Source of the DNA: Enterococcus saigonensis
Lineage (GTDB): Bacteria > Bacillota > Bacilli > Lactobacillales > Enterococcaceae
Assembly (NCBI RefSeq): GCF_011397115.1
Contig: NZ_AP022822.1
Coordinates: 1,787,001 to 1,851,000 of the forward strand
DNA length: 64,000 nt
Reading direction: 5' to 3'
Part shown: positions 33,743 to 41,561 of the stretch, piece after piece
Position numbering within the stretch: position 1 is the stretch's first letter
How the letters are laid out: every line of letters starts with the position of its first letter
Position numbers and translations under genes: made by a program
The notes under the pieces: generated by a model
Told to the model about the DNA's origin: nothing
Databases searched by the model: none
What the model saw: only the letters and a program-made list of their open reading frames with translations

Positions 33743-34396
33743 TTATGCGTTAGTAGCGTTCGTTAAAACAGCCGCAGTCACGAAATAGCCAGCTGTTGTT
33801 AGCACCTCTTTAACTTTTTCAACATTACGAGACTGCACTTGTATCTCAATTATTGTTGCCAATTCCATTCGATTAACGACAATAGTTAAAATACTAAAAT
33901 CGTGTTCGGCTAACAGCTTGGTAATTTCTGCTAAAATCCCTACATGATCATCGGTGATTTGTAAGCTAACTCGTGTGCCACCATCATTGTAGCCAGTAAT
34001 TTTCAAAAAAGCCGCAAAAATATCATTGTTGGTAATAATTCCTTTAACAGACTCGCCTTGTACTACGGGCAGTACAGCGATCTTATTTTCTCGCATTTTA
34101 TAAATAGCGTCTTCTAACAATGCATCTGGTTCAATCGTTAAAACATTTTTTTCCATAACGTCACCAACAGTTGTCTTATTTAATAAGTAATTGGCTTCAT
34201 AAACACTCAAACTGGTAGCTTTAGAAGGCATCGCTTCTTGTATAATCCCTTCTGTAATTAGACCAACTAATTTTTCCTGTTGCAAAACTGGTAAACGATG
34301 AATATCATGTTGTTTCATTAAATCAATAGCATCAAAAATTGGTGTATCTGGTGCCACTACCACTAAATTTTTTGTCATAAAATCACGAACACTCAT
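33743..34396 (-). CDS. acuB: AcuB-like protein (two CBS domains plus ACT domain)
   Basis: A 217-residue protein. Two CBS domains cover about residues 1-60 (MTKNLVVVAPDTPI, HRLPVL) and 75-130 (KNVLTIEPDALLEDAI, IAVLPVVQ). An ACT domain follows from about 140 (VSLQITDDHVGILAEITKLL). CBS pairs bind adenine nucleotides and ACT domains bind amino acids. It follows livF by 3 nt in a branched-chain amino-acid transporter operon, as in pneumococci. I infer a ligand-sensing or regulatory role for the operon; the name acuB is historical. Confidence 0.82.
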   Translation of the reverse strand: MSVRDFMTKNLVVVAPDTPIFDAIDLMKQHDIHRLPVLQQEKLVGLITEGIIQEAMPSKATSLSVYEANYLLNKTTVGDVMEKNVLTIEPDALLEDAIYKMRENKIAVLPVVQGESVKGIITNNDIFAAFLKITGYNDGGTRVSLQITDDHVGILAEITKLLAEHDFSILTIVVNRMELATIIEIQVQSRNVEKVKEVLTTAGYFVTAAVLTNATNA

Positions 34397-34399
34397 CTT

Positions 34400-35101
34400 T
34401 TAACCCCCTAAATAAGCTTTTTTCACTTCATCGCTGGCCAACAATTCTTCACCAGTCCCTTTTAATACGACACTACCGGTTTCCAAAACATATCCGCGGT
34501 TTGCAATCGATAATGCCATTTTAGCATTTTGTTCTATGAGCAAAATCGTGGTTCCTTGTTGATTAATTTCTTCAATGATACTGAATATCTCCTTAATAAA
34601 AATCGGTGCTAGTCCCATTGAAGGTTCGTCTAACAAGAGTAGTTCAGGTTTTGACATTAATGCGCGCCCCATCGCCAGCATTTGTTGTTCACCACCAGAA
34701 AGTGTCGCTGCGTCTTGATTTCTCCGTTCTTTTAAAACAGGGAATTTTTTAAAAACTTGTTCGTAATCTTTTTTTACTTCGCCGTCTTTACGTAAAAAAG
34801 CGCCCATCTCCAAGTTTTCCTGTACGGTTAACCCGCTAAAAACATGACGTCCTTCTGGCACTTGAGATAATCCAGCTGTGACAATTTTTTGTGGCGGTGT
34901 TTTGGTAATATTTTGCCCTTTAAACGCAATTTCCCCTTGGCTCGGGCGCAATAAGCCAGAAATCGTCCGCAAGATTGTTGTTTTCCCTGCTCCATTGGCG
35001 CCAATTAAAGAAACAATCTCCCCTTTGTTAACGTTAAATGACACATCATGAACAGCTTCAATAACGCCGTAATGCACTGTCAAATTTTTAATTTCTAGCA
35101 T
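34400..35101 (-). CDS. livF: branched-chain amino-acid ABC transporter ATPase LivF
   Basis: A 233-residue ATPase. Walker A GANGAGKTT (about residues 34-42), the LivF-type GLSQVPEGRHVF Q-loop region, signature LSGGEQQMLAMGRAL, Walker B LLLLDEPSMGLAP, and the switch region LIEQN. Together with LivG it powers uptake through LivHM. Its ATG overlaps the livG stop by one base (TAATG), so the two are made in a fixed ratio. Confidence 0.94.
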   Translation of the reverse strand: MLEIKNLTVHYGVIEAVHDVSFNVNKGEIVSLIGANGAGKTTILRTISGLLRPSQGEIAFKGQNITKTPPQKIVTAGLSQVPEGRHVFSGLTVQENLEMGAFLRKDGEVKKDYEQVFKKFPVLKERRNQDAATLSGGEQQMLAMGRALMSKPELLLLDEPSMGLAPIFIKEIFSIIEEINQQGTTILLIEQNAKMALSIANRGYVLETGSVVLKGTGEELLASDEVKKAYLGG

Positions 35102-35883
35102 TACATATCCCCTCCCAAGTACGCTTTAATAACACGGGGATCCGCTTTAATTTTTTCCGGCTCTCCTTCTGCAATAATACGTCCATATTCCAGAACATAA
35201 ATTCGCTGACATACATCCATCACCAAACTCATATCGTGTTCAATTAGCAGAATAGTTAACTGAAAGTCTTTTTGAATTTTACGAATTAATTCTGTTAGTT
35301 CGGCTGTCTCTTGCGGATTCATTCCCGCTGCTGGTTCATCTAAAAATAAAATTTTAGGTTCTGTCGCTAAGGCTCGAACAATCTCTAATCGTCGCTGTTC
35401 TCCATAAGGCAAGTTTTTAGCTAAAGTCGTTAATTTATTTTCCAATCCAAAAATCGCTAATAATTCTACTGCTTTTTGTTTTAAGTCAGTTTCATTACGG
35501 TAAAATTTTGGTAAACGTAAAATGCTCGTGAAAAAACCTTCTTGATGCTTGGCATTCATCGCAATTAAAACATTCTCTATAACGCTCAAATCTTTAAATA
35601 AACGGATATTTTGGAAAGTACGAGATAAACCCATTTTTGCAATATGGTAAGGCTTTAGGCCATTTAATCGTTCGGCTTGTCCACTGGGAGAAAAGATAAC
35701 ATCCCCTGTACTAGGTTCATACACACCGGTCAAAAGATTAAATAGTGTCGTTTTTCCCGCACCATTAGGACCTATTAAACCAACTAATTCATTTTTATCC
35801 AATGCCATATTCACATGGGAAACAGCAGCCAAGCCACCAAAATTTTTGGTTAAATTTTTAACTGTTAATAGAGGCATCTGCAT
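35101..35883 (-). CDS. livG: branched-chain amino-acid ABC transporter ATPase LivG
   Basis: A 260-residue ATPase. Walker A GPNGAGKTT, LSRTFQNIRLF with the Q-loop Gln, signature LPYGEQRRLEIVRAL, Walker B ILFLDEPAAGMNP, and switch LIEHDM. The LPYGEQRRLE signature is typical of LivG. Two nearby ATGs (35883, 35877) are possible. The start lies inside the 3' end of livM, an overlap of about 26 nt, so it is translationally coupled. Confidence 0.94.
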   Translation of the reverse strand: MQMPLLTVKNLTKNFGGLAAVSHVNMALDKNELVGLIGPNGAGKTTLFNLLTGVYEPSTGDVIFSPSGQAERLNGLKPYHIAKMGLSRTFQNIRLFKDLSVIENVLIAMNAKHQEGFFTSILRLPKFYRNETDLKQKAVELLAIFGLENKLTTLAKNLPYGEQRRLEIVRALATEPKILFLDEPAAGMNPQETAELTELIRKIQKDFQLTILLIEHDMSLVMDVCQRIYVLEYGRIIAEGEPEKIKADPRVIKAYLGGDM

Positions 35884-36832
35884 CGTCTCCCTTTGTAAAT
35901 TTTTGCCAAATTTTCTTAACAGAAAATTCCCAAGTTCCTAATAAGCCACTTGGTTTAAAAATCATAATAATAATCAGCGCCAAGGCATAGACGATCATAC
36001 GAACATATCCAAAATCTTGCAAGAACATATTTAAAACGCCTAAAACAATCGCGGAAACAACAGCACCTGTAGTAGAGCCCATGCCCCCAAAAACAACAAT
36101 AATTAAAATATCAATGGATTTCATAAAGCCATAGTCTTTTGGAAAAACCGATTGTTGGTAACCGGCAAATAAAGTACCTGCAATACTGGCTGTTATTGCA
36201 CCCAAAACAAACGCAATTACTTTATATTTTGTCGTATTAACACCCATTGCTTCAGCTGCTATTTCGTCTTCTCGCACAGCTAGCGTTGCCCGCCCTGGTC
36301 CACTGTGGATAAAGTTTGCCACAATTAGGATGGTCAAAACGGCAAATACATAAACTGTTTCCCACGTAGTAAATTGTAAAATACCAAAAATCCCCGTTGG
36401 TCCATTGGTTATATCGCGCATATTGACAATTAGAATACGGATGATTTCTGAAATTCCTAGCGTTGCAATGGCTAAATAATCGCCTTTTAATCTTAAAGTT
36501 GGCACACCCACTACTAATGCTACAATACCTGAGATGACCATTCCTAATAATAAACCAGAGAAAAAGCCACCATATGTTGGATTATTAATTGACATAATGG
36601 CACCAGAATAAGCTCCAATCGCCATAAATCCGGCATGCCCCAAAGAAAATTGACCCGAAAAGCCAATAATTAAGTTTAACCCAACAGCCAAAATAATATT
36701 AATTCCAATATTAACAATAATACGGTCGGTAAACAAAGTAACGACGCCTGTGTTATACAAGACTAACAAAACTCCATAGACTAACACCGCTATTCCTAAC
36801 CAGGTTAAATTGTATTTCAAATTTTTTTTCAT
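35858..36832 (-). CDS. livM: branched-chain amino-acid ABC transporter permease LivM
   Basis: A 324-residue permease with about 8-9 membrane segments. The LivM features are NLIIGFSGQFSLGHAGFMAIGAY in the first third (given in part) and a conserved cytoplasmic loop VREDEIAAEAMGVNTTKYK near residue 195. I place the start at ATG 36832, 6 nt after AGGTG. The GTG at 36841 is part of that ribosome binding site. It lies 9 nt after livH. Confidence 0.93.
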   Translation of the reverse strand: MKKNLKYNLTWLGIAVLVYGVLLVLYNTGVVTLFTDRIIVNIGINIILAVGLNLIIGFSGQFSLGHAGFMAIGAYSGAIMSINNPTYGGFFSGLLLGMVISGIVALVVGVPTLRLKGDYLAIATLGISEIIRILIVNMRDITNGPTGIFGILQFTTWETVYVFAVLTILIVANFIHSGPGRATLAVREDEIAAEAMGVNTTKYKVIAFVLGAITASIAGTLFAGYQQSVFPKDYGFMKSIDILIIVVFGGMGSTTGAVVSAIVLGVLNMFLQDFGYVRMIVYALALIIIMIFKPSGLLGTWEFSVKKIWQKFTKGDDADASINS

Positions 36833-36841
36833 CCTGGTCAC

Positions 36842-37720
36842 CTACACTTTCTCTTTAATATTTTTACCTAAAATTCCTGCTGGCCGAATTAATAAAATCA
36901 AAATCAAAACTAAATATACAATGGCATCTTTAAAATCAGAAAAACCTAATGCTGTTGCAATTGTTTCAATCAAGCCGATGACAAAACCTCCTAATGCCGC
37001 TCCTGGGATAATCCCAATACCACCTAAAACGGCCGCAACAAACGATTTTAATCCTGGCGTTACGCCCATCATTGGATCAATTGAATTGTAATAAAGCCCT
37101 ATTAACATTCCGCCGGCAGCAGCTAAAGCAGAACCTAGCGCAAAAGTAAAAGAAATCGTTCTATTGACATTAATCCCCATTAATTGGGCAGCATCTGGAT
37201 CAACACTAACAGCTCGCATTGCTTTTCCCATTTTTGTTTTCTTTACAATTAGTTGTAATAAAATCATTAAAATAACCGAAACTGCTAAAATTAATAGCTG
37301 TATATTGCTAACTTTAATAAAACCAAAGCTGTATGTTGTTCGTTTAATTACTTGGGGAAAAGCACGCACATCAGGACTAAAGAAAAATATCATCACGTTT
37401 TGTAATAAATACGATACACCAATGGCTGTAATCAAGGCCGCAATGCGTGTTGATTTTCGTAAAGGACGATATGCCAAAAACTCAATTACCACACCCAATG
37501 CTGCACTGGCCACCATTGAAATTAAAAGTGCCGGAAAAAAACCAAGCCCCCCAGAGTTAATTAAAAAATATCCGATAAAACTACCAATCATATAGACTTC
37601 GCCGTGAGCAAAGTTAATTAGCTTAATAATTCCATAAACCATGGTATAGCCCAAGGCCAATAAAGCATAAATGCTGCCTAAGAATAGACCATTTAATAAT
37701 TGTTGAACTACCGTTTCCAT
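36842..37720 (-). CDS. livH: branched-chain amino-acid ABC transporter permease LivH
   Basis: A 292-residue permease with about eight membrane segments. The start GLFLGSIYALLALGYTMVYG and the loop MRAVSVDPDAAQLMGINVNR (about residues 178-197) are typical of LivH. The ribosome binding site is weak (GGATGTGATGAG), so downstream permease yield may be limited compared with livJ. It is separated from livJ by a 172-nt gap that holds a structured repeat. Confidence 0.93.
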   Translation of the reverse strand: METVVQQLLNGLFLGSIYALLALGYTMVYGIIKLINFAHGEVYMIGSFIGYFLINSGGLGFFPALLISMVASAALGVVIEFLAYRPLRKSTRIAALITAIGVSYLLQNVMIFFFSPDVRAFPQVIKRTTYSFGFIKVSNIQLLILAVSVILMILLQLIVKKTKMGKAMRAVSVDPDAAQLMGINVNRTISFTFALGSALAAAGGMLIGLYYNSIDPMMGVTPGLKSFVAAVLGGIGIIPGAALGGFVIGLIETIATALGFSDFKDAIVYLVLILILLIRPAGILGKNIKEKV

Positions 37721-37747
37721 CTCATCACATCCATTTATCTTTTAAAA

Positions 37748-37880
37748 AAAGGCTGAGATAAAAGTCTCTATAGTAATCTATCAACACTGTTACTCCGTTC
37801 AGCTAAAGCTGCTTGTTTTCAACAAGTAAACCGAGAACAAATGTCTGATATTTTACTACAGCTGTCTTTATCCAACCTTT
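37748..37880 (-). repeat. structured 133-nt intercistronic element between livJ and livH
   Basis: Ends AAAGGCTGAGATAAA and (minus-strand) AAAGGTTGGATAAA are imperfect inverted repeats. Inside lie hairpins CTTGTT / AACAAG and CAGC / GCTG. On the minus strand the closing arm ends in GCCTTTTTTT, so it can act as a partial terminator that leaves livJ abundant and livHMGF lower. It resembles palindromic intergenic repeats common in enterococci, but I have not matched it to a named family. Confidence 0.55.
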
Positions 37881-37892
37881 CAAAATTCTTAT

Positions 37893-39074
37893 TTACGGAT
37901 TTACTGTTTCCGCTGAAGTTTCTTTACCTTCTGTTAAGCCAAGAACCACTGCTGATTTTTCAGGATTGTGCTCTTTATCAATCGTCATTTTACCTGTCAC
38001 ACCTTTAAAGTCTTTCAAATTCTCCAAACCTTTTTTAATAGCACTTGAATCAGCAGATCCTTCATCTTCAATAGCTTTTTTCACCATATAAACTGCATCA
38101 TAAGCCAAAGCATTAAAAGATGATGGTTCTTTATCATACTTTTCCTTAAAAGCCTTAATAAACGGTTCAACCTTATCTGTTGCAGGTGCTTTCGTTGAGA
38201 AGTGTCCGGTATAAAAGACATTTGAAACATTACCCGCACCAGCTGTCTCTACTAACTTTGCGTCACCAAATCCATCTGCTCCGACAATTGGTGTTTCAAT
38301 GCCCATTTCACGTGCCTGTTTAATAATTAAACCAGCTTCTGTATAATATCCCGGAATGTATAACACATTGAAATCTTTGTCTTTAATTTTCGTTAAGACT
38401 GCTTGGAAATCTTTGTCACCTTCTGTAAAGTTTTCTTCAGCAACAATTTTGCCTTTGTATTCATCTTTAAAGGCTTTTGTTAAGCCAATTCCATAATCGC
38501 TCGAATTATCGCCTAAGATAATAGCCTTGTCTGCCTTTAAGTTTTCATGGGCATATTTAGCTAAAATTTTACCTTGGAAACTATCTTGAAAACACGAACG
38601 AAATGCGTATGCTTGTACGTTATTACCTTGTTTTGTAATTGCATCATCTGTTCCAGATGGCGTAACTAAAGGGACCTGCGCTTTGGTGGCATTTGGTAAA
38701 GCAGATTTCACCGCGCCAGATGTTGCCGGTCCAATTAATGCCACCACTTTACTATTTGTGGTTAAATTAGTTGCCACTGTTCCTGCTTCATTATTATCTG
38801 ATTTATTATCTTTTGAAACCAAATCAATTTTTTTGCCATCAATCCCACCAGCAGCATTGATTTGTTCCACTGCCAATTCAATCCCCTCTTTTTCAGCATT
38901 CCCATATGCTGCCACGGCACCGGATAATTCCATATTCATACCAATCTTGATTGTATCGCCTTCTTGCTGATTTCCTCCAGCAGAACCTTCTGTGGCTCCG
39001 CCTCCTTTTGGTGCTGCGCTACATGCAGACAACAATACTAGTCCCGTAAATAAAAATGCAAATTTCTTTTTCAT
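37893..39074 (-). CDS. livJ: branched-chain amino-acid-binding lipoprotein LivJ
   Basis: A 393-residue substrate-binding lipoprotein. The lipobox is LLSAC with Cys at residue 18, followed by a Gly/Ser-rich linker. The periplasmic-binding type 1 fold has IKIGMNMELSGAVAAYG, VVALIGPATSGAVKSALP, PLVTPSGTDDAI and GADGFGDAKLV. It delivers Leu/Ile/Val-type ligands to LivHMGF. AGGAGG lies before ATG 39074; 21 upstream open codons are ignored. It has its own promoter with two CodY-box-like sites and a leader of about 165 nt. Confidence 0.94.
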   Translation of the reverse strand: MKKKFAFLFTGLVLLSACSAAPKGGGATEGSAGGNQQEGDTIKIGMNMELSGAVAAYGNAEKEGIELAVEQINAAGGIDGKKIDLVSKDNKSDNNEAGTVATNLTTNSKVVALIGPATSGAVKSALPNATKAQVPLVTPSGTDDAITKQGNNVQAYAFRSCFQDSFQGKILAKYAHENLKADKAIILGDNSSDYGIGLTKAFKDEYKGKIVAEENFTEGDKDFQAVLTKIKDKDFNVLYIPGYYTEAGLIIKQAREMGIETPIVGADGFGDAKLVETAGAGNVSNVFYTGHFSTKAPATDKVEPFIKAFKEKYDKEPSSFNALAYDAVYMVKKAIEDEGSADSSAIKKGLENLKDFKGVTGKMTIDKEHNPEKSAVVLGLTEGKETSAETVNP

Positions 39075-39218
39075 AGTATTCCTCCTTTTATTTTCTCCAA
39101 CAAAGTTTTTCATTGTACTACCAGCTACCTTTATCAAGGTTCATTAGTTCTACAATTTGATTTTTTTAGATATATTTTCCTTTTTTAAACCGTTGACCAC
39201 TTCATAATATAATTATGA

Positions 39219-39234
39219 CATCGCGCTGGCGATG
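39219..39234 (-). promoter_or_regulatory. 5' hairpin of the livJ transcript
   Basis: CATCGC-CAGC-GCGATG, a perfect 6-bp GC-rich stem only a few bases after the predicted start point. Such 5' stems often protect mRNA from decay. The rest of the leader (39075-39218) shows no T-box or known riboswitch core. Confidence 0.4.
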
Positions 39235-39246
39235 GATATGCTATAA

Positions 39247-39292
39247 AATATACTGAAAATTCAGAATAAAGTCAACGAATTTTCAGAATATT
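39247..39292 (-). promoter_or_regulatory. livJ promoter with two CodY boxes
   Basis: -35 TTGACT (39270-39275), 17-nt spacer, -10 TATATT (39247-39252). CodY-box-like sites lie at 39278-39292 (AATTTTCAGAATATT, one mismatch to AATTTTCWGAAAATT), just upstream of the -35, and at 39247-39261 (two mismatches) over the -10. Repression of the LIV system when branched-chain amino acids are plentiful is the natural reading. Confidence 0.78.
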
Positions 39293-39299
39293 TCATCAA

Positions 39300-39762
39300 T
39301 TTATTTAAAATTATTTTATGTAAGCCCTTTATTCTTTTGTATGTTTAAAAATGATGATTTGATAGTCTTCAAGCCTTTCATTTTTTTTATCACAGAATAA
39401 ATATCAAATTTTTTTATTATCTTACTCTAATAATATTATCATTTAATTTCATTTAAGCCAAATATTATTCCAACTAACTTATGACTTGTAGCATTAAGAT
39501 TTATAAAAAACCAACCAACATTTATTCTACGAATATAAAAAATGAAAGTAGGATAAACTAACAGGAAAGGGTAAGTTTTGTAATTAAAAAGAAGGAACCA
39601 ATCTGCTAATGGTTGTCATACCTGAAACGCACTATTTTAAGTACAATTTTTCTAACATGAGCTGTTTTACAAGTAACTTTAGCTCTATTAAAAATTAATT
39701 CTAATATTTCATTTAAGCGAAATAGGATAGTTCACTTTAGTTTAGTGTCTCGCTATCACACT
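39300..39762. other. gene-free AT-rich stretch
   Basis: No credible gene. Two near-identical 19-mers, ATTTCATTTAAGCSAAATA, lie at 39446-39464 and 39706-39724 and differ at one position. Nothing else stands out. Confidence 0.45.
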
Positions 39763-39801
39763 AAAAAACGCTAAGAGGATATTTACCTCTTAGCGTTTTT
39801 T
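39763..39801 (-). terminator. terminator of yidD
   Basis: AAAAAACGCTAAGAGG / CCTCTTAGCGTTTTTT stem with a 7-nt loop. The upstream arm encodes the last residues of YidD. Confidence 0.92.
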
Positions 39802-40077
39802 ATGCTGTTGCTGAAAATACGTTTGTTCGTCATCGGGCTTATGAGGATTACGCCGTAGTGAAAAAGTTTCCGGTACATAATCTAACCCACCTTTTACAAA
39901 AGGATGGCACCGTAGTATTCTAGCTGTTCCCATAATCCCCCCCTTTAAGGCACCGTGTTTTTCTACTGCTTGAATCATATATGAAGAACAGGTAGGATAA
40001 TAACGGCAACTGGGAGGAAATAAAGGCGAGATAAAACGTTGATAGCCTCGAACTAGCCCAATCATTATCTTTTTCAT
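39790..40077 (-). CDS. yidD: membrane protein insertion efficiency factor YidD
   Basis: A 95-residue YidD protein, peripheral on the inner membrane, that helps YidC-dependent insertion. The conserved Cys-rich core is visible: YQRFISPLFPPSCRYYPTCS, then ARILRCHPFVKGGLDYVPE. The last 15-20 residues are a charged tail (PDDEQTYFQQQHKKR) partly encoded by the terminator stem. AAAGGAC precedes the ATG. It is monocistronic. Confidence 0.92.
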   Translation of the reverse strand: MKKIMIGLVRGYQRFISPLFPPSCRYYPTCSSYMIQAVEKHGALKGGIMGTARILRCHPFVKGGLDYVPETFSLRRNPHKPDDEQTYFQQQHKKR

Positions 40078-40098
40078 CTAAATTGTCCTTTCTACAAA

Positions 40099-40127
40099 CA
40101 ATTAGCACTGGCAAAAGCATACGTCAA
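40099..40127 (-). promoter_or_regulatory. promoter of yidD
   Basis: -35 TTGACG (40122-40127), 17-nt spacer, -10 TAATTG (40099-40104) preceded by TGC. The -10 is weak but extended. Confidence 0.5.
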
Positions 40128-40146
40128 TTTTTTTACGGTTACAAGT

Positions 40147-40180
40147 AAAAAAGTCCAAGTCATTTGCACTTGAACTTTTA
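40147..40180 (-). terminator. terminator of the 3D-domain protein gene
   Basis: AAAAGTTCAAGT pairs with ACTTGGACTTTT (one mismatch), 7-nt loop, six T on the minus strand. Confidence 0.85.
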
Positions 40181-40187
40181 ATCATTT

Positions 40188-40859
40188 CTATCCTAAAATA
40201 GTTACTTTTACTTGGCGTCTTCCCCAAGCTTCACATTGACCTGCTGTAGAAAAATGAACATCGATAATGTTACCTTGAATAGCAGAACCAGTATCGACAG
40301 CATAAGCTTCGCCATAACCTTCCACATATAATCGCGTTCCTAATGGAATCACACTTGGATCGACAGCTACCGCCATTGGATTTACTAATAAATTTTGGCC
40401 AGTTGCTGTAACAGAACCGCCCCCCAGCGCATCTGCGGGATCGGAGCTATAAGCAGTAGCTTCCATCATCATTGTTTGACCACTTGGTTGATTTTCACTT
40501 GCTTGCTGCTCTTGTTTTTCTTGTTGAGCGACCTTTTCTGCTGCCGCTTTTTCAGCAGCTTCTTTTGCGGCTTTTTCTTTAGCAGCTTTTTCAGCAGCAA
40601 TTTTTCGAGCCTTTTCTGCCGCTGCTTTTTTAGCAGCTTCTTTTGCCTTAATATCATTTTTGACTAAATCTACAGCCTTGTTATTTGTTGTTTGAACTAA
40701 TAAAGAACTAGACAGATTTGTTACTTCATCCTTTGAAACAAGTTCTGTCTGGATCGCTGGTTGGCTAGTCGTTTCATTTTCTGCAGCATAAACAGGTAAC
40801 ATACTACCTACAGCAATTACAATCGTTGCACTCAAAATTGGTAATAATCGGGTTTGCAT
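40188..40859 (-). CDS. secreted 3D-domain cell-wall protein
   Basis: A 223-residue exported protein. Signal peptide (residues 1-25, cleavage likely after VYA). A Lys/Ala/Glu-rich, probably coiled-coil, stretch covers about residues 70-125 (AAEKAAKEKAAKEAAEKAAA). The C-terminal 3D domain has the three conserved aspartates: MEATAYSSDPAD, AVDPSVIPLGTRLYVEGYG and AVDTGSAIQGNIIDVHF. This is the double-psi barrel fold of MltA/RpfB-type lytic enzymes, so a murein-cleaving role is inferred. AGGAGTG precedes the ATG, and an extended -10 (TGC-TATGAT) is at 40943-40948. Confidence 0.85.
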   Translation of the reverse strand: MQTRLLPILSATIVIAVGSMLPVYAAENETTSQPAIQTELVSKDEVTNLSSSLLVQTTNNKAVDLVKNDIKAKEAAKKAAAEKARKIAAEKAAKEKAAKEAAEKAAAEKVAQQEKQEQQASENQPSGQTMMMEATAYSSDPADALGGGSVTATGQNLLVNPMAVAVDPSVIPLGTRLYVEGYGEAYAVDTGSAIQGNIIDVHFSTAGQCEAWGRRQVKVTILG

Positions 40860-40948
40860 TAATCGACACTCCTCAAAATTATAAAAATTGTAATAATCCT
40901 ATTTGGGTCACCACAATTAAATTGAATTTTTCCACGAGAAGTATCATA

Positions 40949-41330
40949 GCATCTCTTTTTAGCTGGTAGGTTACAAGAGAGTTAAACCTCTTTGACAAGA
41001 AAAAAGAAACTTGATTGTTTTCTGTTACAAACGAAACATTTGTCTTATAAGACCCGATTAACTATTCTCAGAGCTGTTATTATGCTATTTTTAATTATTA
41101 CAAAAAGTACTTTTCAATTACAAAAGTATTTAAGACAATATTTTAGATCTTATTTAGCACGTAAAAATTGAGCAAAATTTGGGAATCAATACTAAAAATC
41201 ACGATTTATTACACTAATTTTACAAAAAAGACAAAAAATAAAGCGATATCAGCAAAAAAATCCCCCACTCCTATATTTCTATTGCTATTTTTTATCTAGA
41301 CAGTTGCCATGCATCCCCTAAAATTTATAT
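40949..41330. other. gene-free stretch upstream of the 3D-domain gene
   Basis: I see no gene. On the minus strand TGTAAA-ATTAG-TGTAAT (41208-41224) matches the WalR form TGTWAH-N5-TGTWAH. It is some 260 nt upstream of the likely promoter, so its relevance is doubtful. A perfect GTCTTATAAGAC palindrome lies near 41041-41053. Confidence 0.35.
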
Positions 41331-41356
41331 CAAAAAAACCGACCTATTTAGGTCGG
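41331..41356 (-). terminator. terminator of murA-epuA
   Basis: CCGACCTA / TAGGTCGG stem with a 2-nt loop and a T run on the minus strand, 10 nt past the epuA stop. Confidence 0.9.
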
Positions 41357-41365
41357 CTAACTTTC

Positions 41366-41542
41366 CTATTTCATAAAATCTAAAATATGGGTCCAGAGTC
41401 CTGGATAAAAAACTTTTAATGGCATTCCTTCGCCAATTCCCCCATAACCAATCATCGTTCCAATAATAAACATAATCATAGCTAATAAAAGGACAAAGAG
41501 AATTTTCACTAAAGTCGTAATGATATAACGATTTAATTTCAT
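41366..41542 (-). CDS. epuA: EpuA-like small membrane protein
   Basis: A 58-residue protein: a short basic N-terminus (MKLNRYIITTLVK), one membrane segment (about residues 13-32), then YGGIGEGMPLKVFYPGLWTHI. This matches EpuA proteins (misnamed DNA-directed RNA polymerase subunit beta in databases), which sit after murA in streptococci and relatives. GAGGTG lies 7 nt before the ATG, and the gene begins 19 nt after murA. Function unknown; the linkage suggests cell-envelope assembly. Confidence 0.8.
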   Translation of the reverse strand: MKLNRYIITTLVKILFVLLLAMIMFIIGTMIGYGGIGEGMPLKVFYPGLWTHILDFMK

Positions 41543-41561
41543 CCAGTTACACCTCTATCTT

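Noticed and set aside
37164..37595. 143-codon plus-strand frame opposite livH
   Set aside because: Antisense shadow of a certain gene, no ribosome binding site, low-complexity translation.
39075..39240. Long livJ leader considered as a T-box or amino-acid riboswitch
   Set aside because: No T-box core, specifier loop or terminator/antiterminator pair is visible.
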